Of a stretch of DNA of 64,000 nt, positions 49,893 through 57,300 are shown one piece after another. The notes beneath the pieces were generated by a model, which saw only the letters and a list, made by a program, of their open reading frames with translations, had not been told where the DNA came from and made no database searches. The number at the start of each line of letters is the position of its first letter. Within the stretch, counting starts at the first letter, position 1. The stretch comes from Streptomyces alanosinicus. Its GTDB lineage: Bacteria; Actinomycetota; Actinomycetes; Streptomycetales; Streptomycetaceae. The position numbers were made by a program, and so were the translations under genes. The DNA lies in NCBI RefSeq assembly GCF_014650595.1, contig NZ_BMVG01000009.1, positions 186,001-250,000 on the forward strand. Direction: 5' to 3'.

Positions 49893-50852
49893 ATGGCGCA
49901 GCGAACCCTCCTCTTCGTCCTCTTCGACGGTGTGCAGAGCCTCGACGTCACCGGTCCGCTCGAAGTGTTCACCGGCGCCGAGAAGCACACGCCGGGCACC
50001 TACCGGATCCGTACGGCCTCCCTGGACGGCGGCCCGGTGCGCACCTCCAGCGGCCTGACCCTCGTACCCGACGAGGCGCTCACCACGGCCCCCGATCCGC
50101 ACACCCTGCTGGTGCCCGGAGGCGAGGGCACGCGCTCGCCCGACCCGCGGCTGATCGCCTGGCTGCGCGCCCGCGGACCGCGCGCCCCGCGCCTGGTCTC
50201 GGTGTGCACGGGCGCCATCCTGGTCGCCGCGGCCGGTCTGCTCGACGGCCGCCGGGCGACGACCCACTGGGCCTACTGCGACAAGCTCGCCCGCGACCAC
50301 CCGGACGTGACCGTGGACCCGGAGCCCATCTACGTCCGCGACGGGCACGTCGCCACCTCGGCCGGGGTGACCTCCGGCATCGACCTGGCGCTCGCGCTGG
50401 TCGAGGAGGACCTGGACCGGGACGTCGCCCTCGCCGTCGCCCGGCATCTGGTGGTCTTCCTGCGCCGGCCCGGCAACCAGGCGCAGTTCAGCGCCCAGCT
50501 CGCCGCCCAGACCGCGCAGCGCGCGCCGCTGCGGGAGGTCCAGCGGTGGATCACCGAGCACCCGGCGGGCGATCTCTCGGTCGAGTCGCTCGCGGCCCGC
50601 GCCCGGCTGTCGCCCCGCCACTTCGCGCGCGCCTTCCGGGAGGAGACCGGCATGACGCCCGGCCGCTATGTCGACCGGGTCCGCCTGGAACACGCCCGCC
50701 GCCTGCTGGAGGAGACCGGCGACGGCATCGAGGAGATCGCCCGCGCCGGCGGCTACGGCACCCCCGAGGCCATGCGCCGTGCCTTCGTCAGGACCCTCGG
50801 CACGGCCCCCGCCGAATACCGCCGCCGCTTCCGCCCCGCCGTCAGCCACTGA
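49893..50852 (+). CDS. GlxA-family regulator (DJ-1/PfpI + AraC HTH)
   Basis: The 319-residue protein combines an N-terminal class I glutamine-amidotransferase-like domain (DJ-1 fold, SVCTGAILVAAAGLLDGRRA with the conserved Cys, about residues 105-125) with a C-terminal double AraC HTH (LSVESLAARARLSPRHFARA and GYGTPEAMRRAFVRTLGTAP). Such GlxA/FtrA regulators activate catabolic genes. The ATG at 49893 has GAGGGC upstream. It is directly followed by a stand-alone DJ-1/PfpI gene 44 bp downstream, which it probably regulates. Confidence 0.9.
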   Translation: MAQRTLLFVLFDGVQSLDVTGPLEVFTGAEKHTPGTYRIRTASLDGGPVRTSSGLTLVPDEALTTAPDPHTLLVPGGEGTRSPDPRLIAWLRARGPRAPRLVSVCTGAILVAAAGLLDGRRATTHWAYCDKLARDHPDVTVDPEPIYVRDGHVATSAGVTSGIDLALALVEEDLDRDVALAVARHLVVFLRRPGNQAQFSAQLAAQTAQRAPLREVQRWITEHPAGDLSVESLAARARLSPRHFARAFREETGMTPGRYVDRVRLEHARRLLEETGDGIEEIARAGGYGTPEAMRRAFVRTLGTAPAEYRRRFRPAVSH

Positions 50853-50896
50853 CGCCACCGCCCACAGCGGGCCGTTGCCCGCCGAAAGGACACCTC

Positions 50897-51532
50897 ATGC
50901 AGATCGCCATCGTCGTCTACGACCGCTTCACCGCCCTGGACGCCGTCGGTCCCTACGAGATCCTCTCCCGCCTCCCGGGCGCCGAGACCGTGTTCGTCGC
51001 CGAGCGCACCGGTCCTGTCCGTACCGAGACCGGAATGCTCGCGGTCGTCGCGGACCGGTCTCTGAGCGAGGTCCCGCACCCGGACGTCGTGGTGGTGCCG
51101 GGCGGGCCGGGCCAGCACGCCCTGATGGAGCACCGGCCCCTGCTCGACTGGCTGCGCGCGGTCGACGCGACGAGCACCTGGACGACCTCGGTGTGCACGG
51201 GCTCGCTGCTGCTCGCCGCCGCCGGATTCCTGGAGGGCCGCCGCGCCACCTCGCACTGGCTGGCACTCGATCAGCTGGCGAAGTTCGGTGCCGAGCCGGT
51301 GGAGGAGCGAGTGGTGTTCGACGGCAAGTACGTCACCGCCGCCGGCGTCTCCGCGGGCATCGACATGGCCCTCACTCTGACCGGCCGTGTCGCCGGTGAC
51401 AAGCACGCGCAGGCCGTCCAGCTCGGCGTGGAGTACGACCCGCAGCCGCCCTACGCCGCTGGTTCCCCGAGCAAGGCCCCCGCCGAGGTCATCGAGGCGC
51501 TGCGCGCCCGGAGCCGCTTCATCCTGACGTAG
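50897..51532 (+). CDS. DJ-1/PfpI family protein
   Basis: The 211-residue single-domain protein has QIAIVVYDRFTALDAVGPYE at its N-terminus and the nucleophile-elbow Cys in TTSVCTGSLLLAAAGFLEGR. The pattern matches isonitrile-hydratase/ThiJ-like members (Asp/Thr around DAVGPYE, HWLALDQL). AAAGGA precedes ATG 50897. It is a paralogue of the N-terminal domain of the preceding GlxA regulator, with the same motif order. The C-terminus overlaps the convergent enoyl-CoA hydratase gene by 14 bp. Confidence 0.87.
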   Translation: MQIAIVVYDRFTALDAVGPYEILSRLPGAETVFVAERTGPVRTETGMLAVVADRSLSEVPHPDVVVVPGGPGQHALMEHRPLLDWLRAVDATSTWTTSVCTGSLLLAAAGFLEGRRATSHWLALDQLAKFGAEPVEERVVFDGKYVTAAGVSAGIDMALTLTGRVAGDKHAQAVQLGVEYDPQPPYAAGSPSKAPAEVIEALRARSRFILT

Positions 51533-52340
51533 ACCCTGACGACGACGGGGATCCTGACGACGACGGAGACCCAGACGACGACGGGGATCCTGGTGCAGCC
51601 ACGCTCCAGGTGAACCGCGGCTGCCGGCGCTCCAGGAACGCGGCGACCCCCTCCACGGTGTCGGGGTTGCCGTCGGCCCGCTCGGCCCAGTGGGCGTCCC
51701 GGTCGGTCCGGCCGTCCGTGAACTCCTTGGCGGCGGCCTGGGTGAGCTGCGAGCGGGAGACCAGGACCCGGGTCAACTCGGCGACCCGCTTGTCCAGTTC
51801 GCCCTCCGGCAGCACCTCGTCCACCAGCCCGGTGCCGAGCGCCCGCGCGGCGTCGATCAACTCCGCGGTGAACAACAGGTACTTGGCGGTGGCCGGCCCC
51901 ACCAGCGACACCAGCCGGCGGGTCGAGGAGGCCGGATAGACGATCCCCAGCCGCGCCGGTGTCACCCCGAACAGCGCCCCTTCCTCCGCCAGTCGCAGAT
52001 CACAGGCCGCCGCGAGCTGCGCCCCGCCGCCCACGCAGTGTCCGCGCACGGCGGCGAGGGTCGGCTTGGGAAACGCGGCGAGCGCCTCCTCGGCCGCCAT
52101 CGCGAGCGTCTGGGCCTGGGCCGGAGACCCCTGGAGCGTGCTGATGTCGGCGCCCGCGCAGAAGGTCCCGCCCTCGCCGGTGAGCACCAGTGCCCGCACC
52201 CCGGGGTCACGCGCGAAACCCTCCAGCAGCGGTGGCAGTGCACGCCACATCGCCGCCGTCATGGCGTTGCGCTTGGCCGGGTGACGGATGACGACAGTGG
52301 CGACGGCGCCTTCGACATGATGCGACAGCTGGGGCTCCAT
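51519..52340 (-). CDS. Enoyl-CoA hydratase/isomerase family protein with repetitive C-terminus
   Basis: The 273-residue crotonase-fold protein has FCAGADISTL and RGHCVGGGAQLAAACDLRLA, which provide the oxyanion hole. The Glu in VYPASSTRRLV-type position is not obvious, so hydratase versus isomerase or other chemistry is open. The last about 23 residues are GSPSSS repeats (three near-copies) encoded by an 18-bp tandem repeat and look like slippage-derived junk or a flexible tail. It overlaps the convergent PfpI gene. Confidence 0.85.
   Translation of the reverse strand: MEPQLSHHVEGAVATVVIRHPAKRNAMTAAMWRALPPLLEGFARDPGVRALVLTGEGGTFCAGADISTLQGSPAQAQTLAMAAEEALAAFPKPTLAAVRGHCVGGGAQLAAACDLRLAEEGALFGVTPARLGIVYPASSTRRLVSLVGPATAKYLLFTAELIDAARALGTGLVDEVLPEGELDKRVAELTRVLVSRSQLTQAAAKEFTDGRTDRDAHWAERADGNPDTVEGVAAFLERRQPRFTWSVAAPGSPSSSGSPSSSGSPSSSGSTSG
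51537..51590 (-). repeat. 18-bp tandem repeat encoding the GSPSSS tail
   Basis: Three near-identical units (plus strand GACGACGACGGGGATCCT and variants) lie at the 3' end of the enoyl-CoA hydratase gene and downstream of the PfpI stop. The length is a multiple of three, so copy-number changes would keep the frame. Confidence 0.65.
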
Positions 52341-52458
52341 GCGCGGATCGTATCGGGGCGTCCTGCGCGGCCGAGCGGAGCGAGCGCGTTACGGAATCCG
52401 TCCCAGCGGGCAAAAAGGGTAAAAGGGGAAGAAATCGGCGCTCATCAAGGAGCTGGCG

Positions 52459-53073
52459 ATGGTCAAGGCCGGCAAGCGCGCACACAGCAAGCACACAGAC
52501 AAGGCGACGTCGCTGAACCGGGGTTTCAGCTGGCTCGCCGCGCTCGGCGTGATCCTGGTGCTCGCCGGGCTCGTCGGACTCCTCTACACCGCGGCGGCCA
52601 CGCTCACCTCGATGCTCCTGTTCGGCTGGCTGCTGCTCATCGGCGGGATCGTCGGCCTGCTGCACGCCGTCCAGGCCCGCGGCACCAGCTTCTTCTGGCT
52701 CGGCGTCGTCGTCGCCGCACTGAACATCGCGGCCGGCGTCGTCGTCATCCGCCTGCCGCACGCGGCGGCCGCCGCGCTCACCATGTTCGCCGCGCTGCTG
52801 TTCCTCTCCGCGGGCATCTTCCGGCTGGTCGGCAGCCTGGTCGTGCGCGGACCGCAGTTCGGCTGGACGCTGCTGCTCGGCGCCTTCGACCTGCTGCTCG
52901 GGATCCTGGTCCTCGGCCACTGGCCGAGCAGCAGCCAGTACGTCATCGGGGCCTTCTTCTCGCTCTCGCTGCTCTTCGACGGCCTCGGCCTCGTGGCCAC
53001 CGGCTTCGGCGGGCGCCGTATCGTCGGGCTCGTCTCCGAGCGGGGGCAGACCGGGCCCGTACCACCCGACTAG
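52459..53073 (+). CDS. HdeD-like multipass membrane protein
   Basis: The 204-residue protein has a basic cytoplasmic N-terminus (KAGKRAHSKHTDKATSLNRG) and six evenly spaced hydrophobic helices with short loops, arranged as three DUF308 hairpins (GVILVLAGLVGLLYTAA, WLLLIGGIVGLLHAVQARG, FDLLLGILVLGHWPSSS). This is the HdeD/DUF308 fold, implicated in acid resistance in E. coli, although actinobacterial members have no defined role. ATG 52459 follows AAGGAG. It is a single-gene unit. Confidence 0.82.
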   Translation: MVKAGKRAHSKHTDKATSLNRGFSWLAALGVILVLAGLVGLLYTAAATLTSMLLFGWLLLIGGIVGLLHAVQARGTSFFWLGVVVAALNIAAGVVVIRLPHAAAAALTMFAALLFLSAGIFRLVGSLVVRGPQFGWTLLLGAFDLLLGILVLGHWPSSSQYVIGAFFSLSLLFDGLGLVATGFGGRRIVGLVSERGQTGPVPPD

Positions 53074-53247
53074 TTCGCGAACCGGCGTCACGGCGACAGG
53101 AACAGTCCCACACGTGACCGTGTCATACGCACCCGGTCAGAAACCGTCCGATACCCGCTGACTTGTGTTCAGGTGCACGGACCGGAGCGGATCGTTACCA
53201 ACACTCGACGTGTGGTGACAATCGAGCGTGAGGGTGGCGACCGGACG

Positions 53248-53742
53248 ATGGACAACCACGGGCGCGGGGACGACCCGCGCCCAGCGGGGGGCGCCGGTCG
53301 GCAGCCCGATCCACTGCCGTACGAGGGCGTCTGGCGGTTCACCGCCGCCGCGGTCGACGCCTCGGTCCCGCAGGCCCGGCACGCCGTGCGGGACCTGCTG
53401 CTGCGCCAGGGCGTACCGGTCTCCGACGAGCTGGTGTACGGCCTGCTGCTGATCGTCTCCGAGCTGGTCACCAACGCGGTCCGGCATGCGGCGCTGCTGT
53501 CGCCGACGCTGGCCGTGGAGGTCGCCGTCGGGGCCGAGTGGGTGCGGGTGTCCGTGGAGGACAACCACCCCTACCGCCCGACCGCGCTGGAGGCCGACCA
53601 CGGCCAGACCGGCGGCCGGGGCCTGCTGCTGGTCCGAGAGGTGGCACGGGAGGCGGGCGGCACGGTCGATGTGGAGCACACGGCGAGCGGCGGCAAGGTG
53701 ATCTGGGCCGCCCTGCCGCTCAAGCCGGCGACGCCGCTGTAA
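53248..53742 (+). CDS. HATPase_c protein, anti-sigma/serine-kinase-like
   Basis: The 164-residue protein has a GHKL ATPase core: N-box SELVTNAVRHA, G1-like VSVEDNHPYRP, and G2 GGRGLLLVREVA. Streptomyces encode many such RsbW/SpoIIAB-like small kinases, which sequester sigma factors or phosphorylate anti-anti-sigma partners. No sigma factor or antagonist gene is adjacent. The start is uncertain: ATG 53248 is used, while GTG 53215 or ATG 53173 would add 11 or 25 residues. It is convergent with idi, with a 6-bp gap. Confidence 0.82.
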   Translation: MDNHGRGDDPRPAGGAGRQPDPLPYEGVWRFTAAAVDASVPQARHAVRDLLLRQGVPVSDELVYGLLLIVSELVTNAVRHAALLSPTLAVEVAVGAEWVRVSVEDNHPYRPTALEADHGQTGGRGLLLVREVAREAGGTVDVEHTASGGKVIWAALPLKPATPL

Positions 53743-53748
53743 CGCCGC

Positions 53749-54342
53749 TCACCAGTCCGCGGACGGGCCCGTCAGCTCCCTGATCGCCGGACGGGCCGCG
53801 TCCAGGACGGTCATGAACCAGGCCGAGAAGGGGTCGCGGGCGTGCCGCTCCGTCAGCTCGGCCGCCGTGACGAAGGCGGTCGAGCCGACCTCTTCCGGGT
53901 CCGGTGCGAGCGGGGCCTGCACGAGGCCCACGAACAGGTGGTTGTACTCCTGCTCGACCAGGCCCGAGGTCGGGTCCGGGTGGTTGTAGCGGACCCGGCC
54001 CGCCTCCGCCATCAGCGACGGCGACACGCCGAGCTCCTCGAAGGTGCGCCGGGCCGCGGCGGCGAACGGGGACTCGCCCGGGTAGGGGTGGCCGCAGCAG
54101 GTGTTGGACCACACACCGGGGGAGTGGTACTTGCCGAGCGCACGCTGCTGGAGCAGCAGCCGGCCCTGCTCGTCGAAGAGGAACACGGAGAACGCGCGGT
54201 GCAGCTGTCCCGGCGGCTGATGGGCGGCGAGCTTCTCCGCTGTACCGATCGTCACGCCTTTCTCGTCGACCAGTTCCAGCAGAATCGCCTCTTCGGTGCC
54301 ATTCGACGAGCTCTGCGTCGCAGTGGCAGGTGTGATCGGCAT
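53749..54342 (-). CDS. idi: Isopentenyl-diphosphate delta-isomerase, type I
   Basis: This enzyme interconverts IPP and DMAPP, feeding isoprenoid synthesis. The 197-residue Nudix-fold protein has the catalytic Cys in SNTCCGHPYPGESPFAAAAR followed by TFEELG, the metal-binding His/Glu set, and EQEYNHLFVG with the second catalytic Glu. The N-terminus up to residue 15 is Ser/Thr-rich and non-conserved. I use ATG 54342 because AAGG sits seven bases upstream. ATG 54348 overlaps that site. No isoprenoid cluster is adjacent. Confidence 0.93.
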   Translation of the reverse strand: MPITPATATQSSSNGTEEAILLELVDEKGVTIGTAEKLAAHQPPGQLHRAFSVFLFDEQGRLLLQQRALGKYHSPGVWSNTCCGHPYPGESPFAAAARRTFEELGVSPSLMAEAGRVRYNHPDPTSGLVEQEYNHLFVGLVQAPLAPDPEEVGSTAFVTAAELTERHARDPFSAWFMTVLDAARPAIRELTGPSADW

Positions 54343-54517
54343 ACCCATCCTTCGCCTCGGTCTTCGCACCCCAAGTCTGCCGTACGAATCCGGCACTCTC
54401 GGCACTTTTCGCCGCGTCGACGCGCGGCGGGCTACCGTGAGCCGGACCCGGTAGATCATCGTGCCCGGGCGTATGACCACGGAATCGTCGCGGGGTGTCG
54501 CACACCTGAGCGGGCCG

Positions 54518-55459
54518 TCAGTGGCACAGGCGAGCCTCGTGCTCCGCGTGCCCGCCCGGCTCCAGCTGGAAGGTGCAGTGCTCCACGTCGAAGTGATCGC
54601 CGAGGCAGCCCTGCAACTCGTGCAGCAGCTTCTCGTGGCCCACGGCGCTGAGCACCTCCGAGCTGACCACCACGTGGGCCGACAGCACCGGCATCCCGGA
54701 GGTGATCGTCCAGGCGTGCAGGTCGTGTACGTCCTCCACGCCGTCCAGCGCCAGGATGTGCGCCCGCACCTGGGCCATGTCGACGTTCTTCGGTGCCGCC
54801 TCCAGCAGCACGTCCAGCGTCTCGCGCAGCAGCTTCAGCGTCCTCGGCACGATCATCATGCCGATGACCAGCGAGGCGACCGGGTCGGCGGCCTGCCAGC
54901 CGGTGGTGAGGACCACCGCGCCCGAGAGCAGGACGGCCCCCGAGCCCAGCGCGTCCGCGGCCACCTCCAGGAAGGCGCCGCGTACGTTCAGGCTCTCCTT
55001 CTGGCCGCGCATCAGCAGGGTCAGCGAGACCGAGTTCGCGAGCAGGCCGATCAGACCGAACACGATCATCAGGCCGCCGCGGGTGTCTGCGGGGGTCATG
55101 AACCGTTCGATCGCCTCGTAGAGGACGTATCCGCCGACCCCGAGCAGCAGCAGGCAGTTGGCCAGCGCGGAGAGGATCTCGGCGCGGGCGTAGCCGAAGG
55201 TGCGGTTCGTGCTCGGCGGGCGGTTGGCGAAGTGGATCGCGAGCAGGGCCATGCTGAGGCCCACCGCGTCGGTCGCCATGTGCGCGGCGTCCGCGATCAG
55301 CGCGAGTGAGTCCGCGAGCAGACCGCCGATGATCTCCACGACCATGATCGTGAGCGTGATGCCCAGCGCGATCCGCAACCGGCCCCGGTACGCGGCCGCG
55401 GCCGTACCCGTGGCCGGCGCGTGGCTGTGTGCGTGCCCGTGGTCGTGCCCTGCCCCCAT
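54518..55459 (-). CDS. Cation diffusion facilitator, zinc-type
   Basis: The 313-residue CDF transporter has a His-rich N-terminus (MGAGHDHGHAHSHAP) and six membrane helices. The membrane metal site is ALIADAAHMATDAVGL (TM2: D, and HxxxD) with ADALGSGAVLLSG in TM5. The C-terminal cytoplasmic ferredoxin-like domain has HDLHAWTITSGMPVLSAHVV and ends in a His-rich tail. The HxxxD pattern indicates Zn/Cd export by proton antiport. GGAAGG precedes ATG 55459. A dyad TGAACACCGTTGTCA about 70 bp upstream could be a metal-regulator site. Confidence 0.9.
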   Translation of the reverse strand: MGAGHDHGHAHSHAPATGTAAAAYRGRLRIALGITLTIMVVEIIGGLLADSLALIADAAHMATDAVGLSMALLAIHFANRPPSTNRTFGYARAEILSALANCLLLLGVGGYVLYEAIERFMTPADTRGGLMIVFGLIGLLANSVSLTLLMRGQKESLNVRGAFLEVAADALGSGAVLLSGAVVLTTGWQAADPVASLVIGMMIVPRTLKLLRETLDVLLEAAPKNVDMAQVRAHILALDGVEDVHDLHAWTITSGMPVLSAHVVVSSEVLSAVGHEKLLHELQGCLGDHFDVEHCTFQLEPGGHAEHEARLCH

Positions 55460-55551
55460 GTCAACCGTCCTTCCGCGTTCCGTTCGGCAGGGCCCAGTGA
55501 ACTACGGGTGGGGGGTATGGGGCAACGCGGCACTGAACACCGTTGTCATGT

Positions 55552-55586
55552 GCCCTGACCTGCGGAAACGTTCCGCAGGTCAGGGC
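55552..55586. terminator. Perfect 16-bp hairpin upstream of the CDF gene
   Basis: Arms 55552-55567 and 55571-55586 are exactly complementary around a 3-nt loop (ACG). It lies 93 bp upstream of the CDF start and 480 bp beyond the galE stop. It may terminate read-through from galE or act as an operator. Confidence 0.6.
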
Positions 55587-56066
55587 GGGTGGGCGGATGC
55601 GGCGTGGTGGCCGGCAGCCAACCGCGCCCAGGGCACCGGAGAGCCGGGCCGGCCGAAGCCCGGCGCACGGCGACCGACGGCCGAGCGGCCCGCGGCTCGG
55701 CGGCAGGGGCGGCTCAGCAGTCGGTGGCCGGGCGGTCCGTGCTGCGGTGGCTGGGGGTTCAGCGGTCGGTGGCCGGGTGGGGTGTGGGCCAGTGGAGGGG
55801 GCCCGGCGGGCGGGGGCTGGGTGGGCTGTGGGCCGGTGGAGGAGAACCCGGTGGGTGCGGTTCAGGGGTCGGTGGCTGAGCGGCTCGCGGCTCAGCGGCT
55901 GCGGCCCGGCGGTCGGTGGCTCAGGAGCCGGTGGCCGGGTGATCCGCGGGGCGGTGGCCGAGGCTCGGCGGGCGGGGGTCGGGTGGGCTGTGGAGTGGCG
56001 GAGGAGGGCCCGGCGGGTGGTGGCCCGGCTGTGGTCCCGTGGTCGAGGGGGTCGGAGGTCCGTGGC
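55587..56066. repeat. G-rich degenerate repeat region between galE and the CDF gene
   Basis: About 480 bp, strongly G-biased on the plus strand, are built from degenerate units such as GGTGGCCGGGTGG, GGGCTGTGG, CGGTCGGTGGC and GGCTCAGCGG. There is no gene with normal codon usage in it. The many GGG runs allow G-quadruplexes on the plus strand. On the minus strand it would be the Pro-coding 3' untranslated part of galE. Confidence 0.6.
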
Positions 56067-57038
56067 TCAGTGGTTGTGGTGCAGTTGCCAGCCCTGCCAG
56101 GCCGACTCCACCATCTCGCGGACCCCGCGCCGTGCCCGCCAGCCCAGTTGTTCGGCGGCCCGCTCGGCGGAGGCGACCGCGCGGGGCGCGTCCCCGGGGC
56201 GGCGCTCCTCCACCAGCGGTTCCCGGTGGTCGCCGGTGACCTCGCCGATGACCGTGAGCAGCTCGCGCACCGAGACGCCCTCGCCGCGCCCGATGTTCAG
56301 CGTGAGATCGCCGGCCAGGTCCCCGTCGGTGAGCCGGCGCGCCGCCGCGAGATGGGCCTCGGCGAGGTCGGCCACATGGATGTAGTCCCGGACGCAGGTG
56401 CCGTCCGGCGTCGGATAGTCGGCACCGAAGATCCGCGGCGCCTCGTCGCGGGTGAGCCGGTCGAAGACCATCGGCACGATGTTGTAGACACCCGTGTCCG
56501 CCAGCTCCGGCGCCGCCGCGCCCGCCACGTTGAAATAGCGCAGGCATACCGTGGAGATTCCGTGCGCCTGCCCAGCCGCCCGCACCAGCCACTCCCCGGC
56601 CAGCTTGGTCTCGCCGTAGGGGTTCACCGGCGCACACGGGGTGTCCTCGGTGATCAGGTCCACGTCGGGATTGCCGTACACCGCCGCCGACGAGGAGAAC
56701 AGCAGTCGCCGGATCCCGGCCCCGGCCACCGCGTCCAGCAGGGTGGCCAGGCCGCCCACGTTCTCCCGGTAGTAACGGGTGGGCTCGGCCACCGACTCGG
56801 CGACCTGCTTGCGCGCCGCCAGGTGGACGACGCCCGTGACGCCGTACTCCTTGAAGACCCGCTCCAGCCGTGCGCCGTCCAGCGTCGAGCCCGTGACGAG
56901 CGGGACGTCCGCCGGGAGCCGCTCGGGCACCGCCGCCGACAGGTCGTCCAGCGCCACGACGCTCTCCGCGGCGCCGGCCATGGCCCGCGCCACATGTGCC
57001 CCGATGTATCCGGCTCCGCCGGTGATCAGCCACGTCAT
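56067..57038 (-). CDS. galE: UDP-glucose 4-epimerase
   Basis: The 323-residue extended short-chain dehydrogenase has NAD motif TGGAGYIGAHVA (residues 7-18), the HLAARKQVAESV block, the SSSAAVYG catalytic Ser region and YGETK (Tyr/Lys pair). It converts UDP-Glc and UDP-Gal, or possibly HexNAc forms. GGGTGGACGA precedes ATG 57038. It is divergent from the CDP-alcohol/polymer locus, which could use its UDP-Gal product. The 262-bp divergent region has no clear operator. Confidence 0.9.
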   Translation of the reverse strand: MTWLITGGAGYIGAHVARAMAGAAESVVALDDLSAAVPERLPADVPLVTGSTLDGARLERVFKEYGVTGVVHLAARKQVAESVAEPTRYYRENVGGLATLLDAVAGAGIRRLLFSSSAAVYGNPDVDLITEDTPCAPVNPYGETKLAGEWLVRAAGQAHGISTVCLRYFNVAGAAAPELADTGVYNIVPMVFDRLTRDEAPRIFGADYPTPDGTCVRDYIHVADLAEAHLAAARRLTDGDLAGDLTLNIGRGEGVSVRELLTVIGEVTGDHREPLVEERRPGDAPRAVASAERAAEQLGWRARRGVREMVESAWQGWQLHHNH

Positions 57039-57300
57039 GGTCGTCCACCCTAAGCGCCCTGATCGCCTGTCCCGGTTGCCCGGTTCTGCGCCGACGGTTT
57101 GTGGGGTGGGCCCCGGATCGACGATGATGATCGCGGCAAAGGCCGGGGCAGCACCCGTGGGCCGGGCCATGAACGGCCGGTGAACAAGGGTTCCCGCCGA
57201 TCCGATAGCCTCTGCCGACATGCCGCCCGGGGGCCACAGGCAGGGCGCCCCATCACGTGAGAGACCGGCGCCCGCGTCGGCACCCAGGGAGTGAGTTCGG

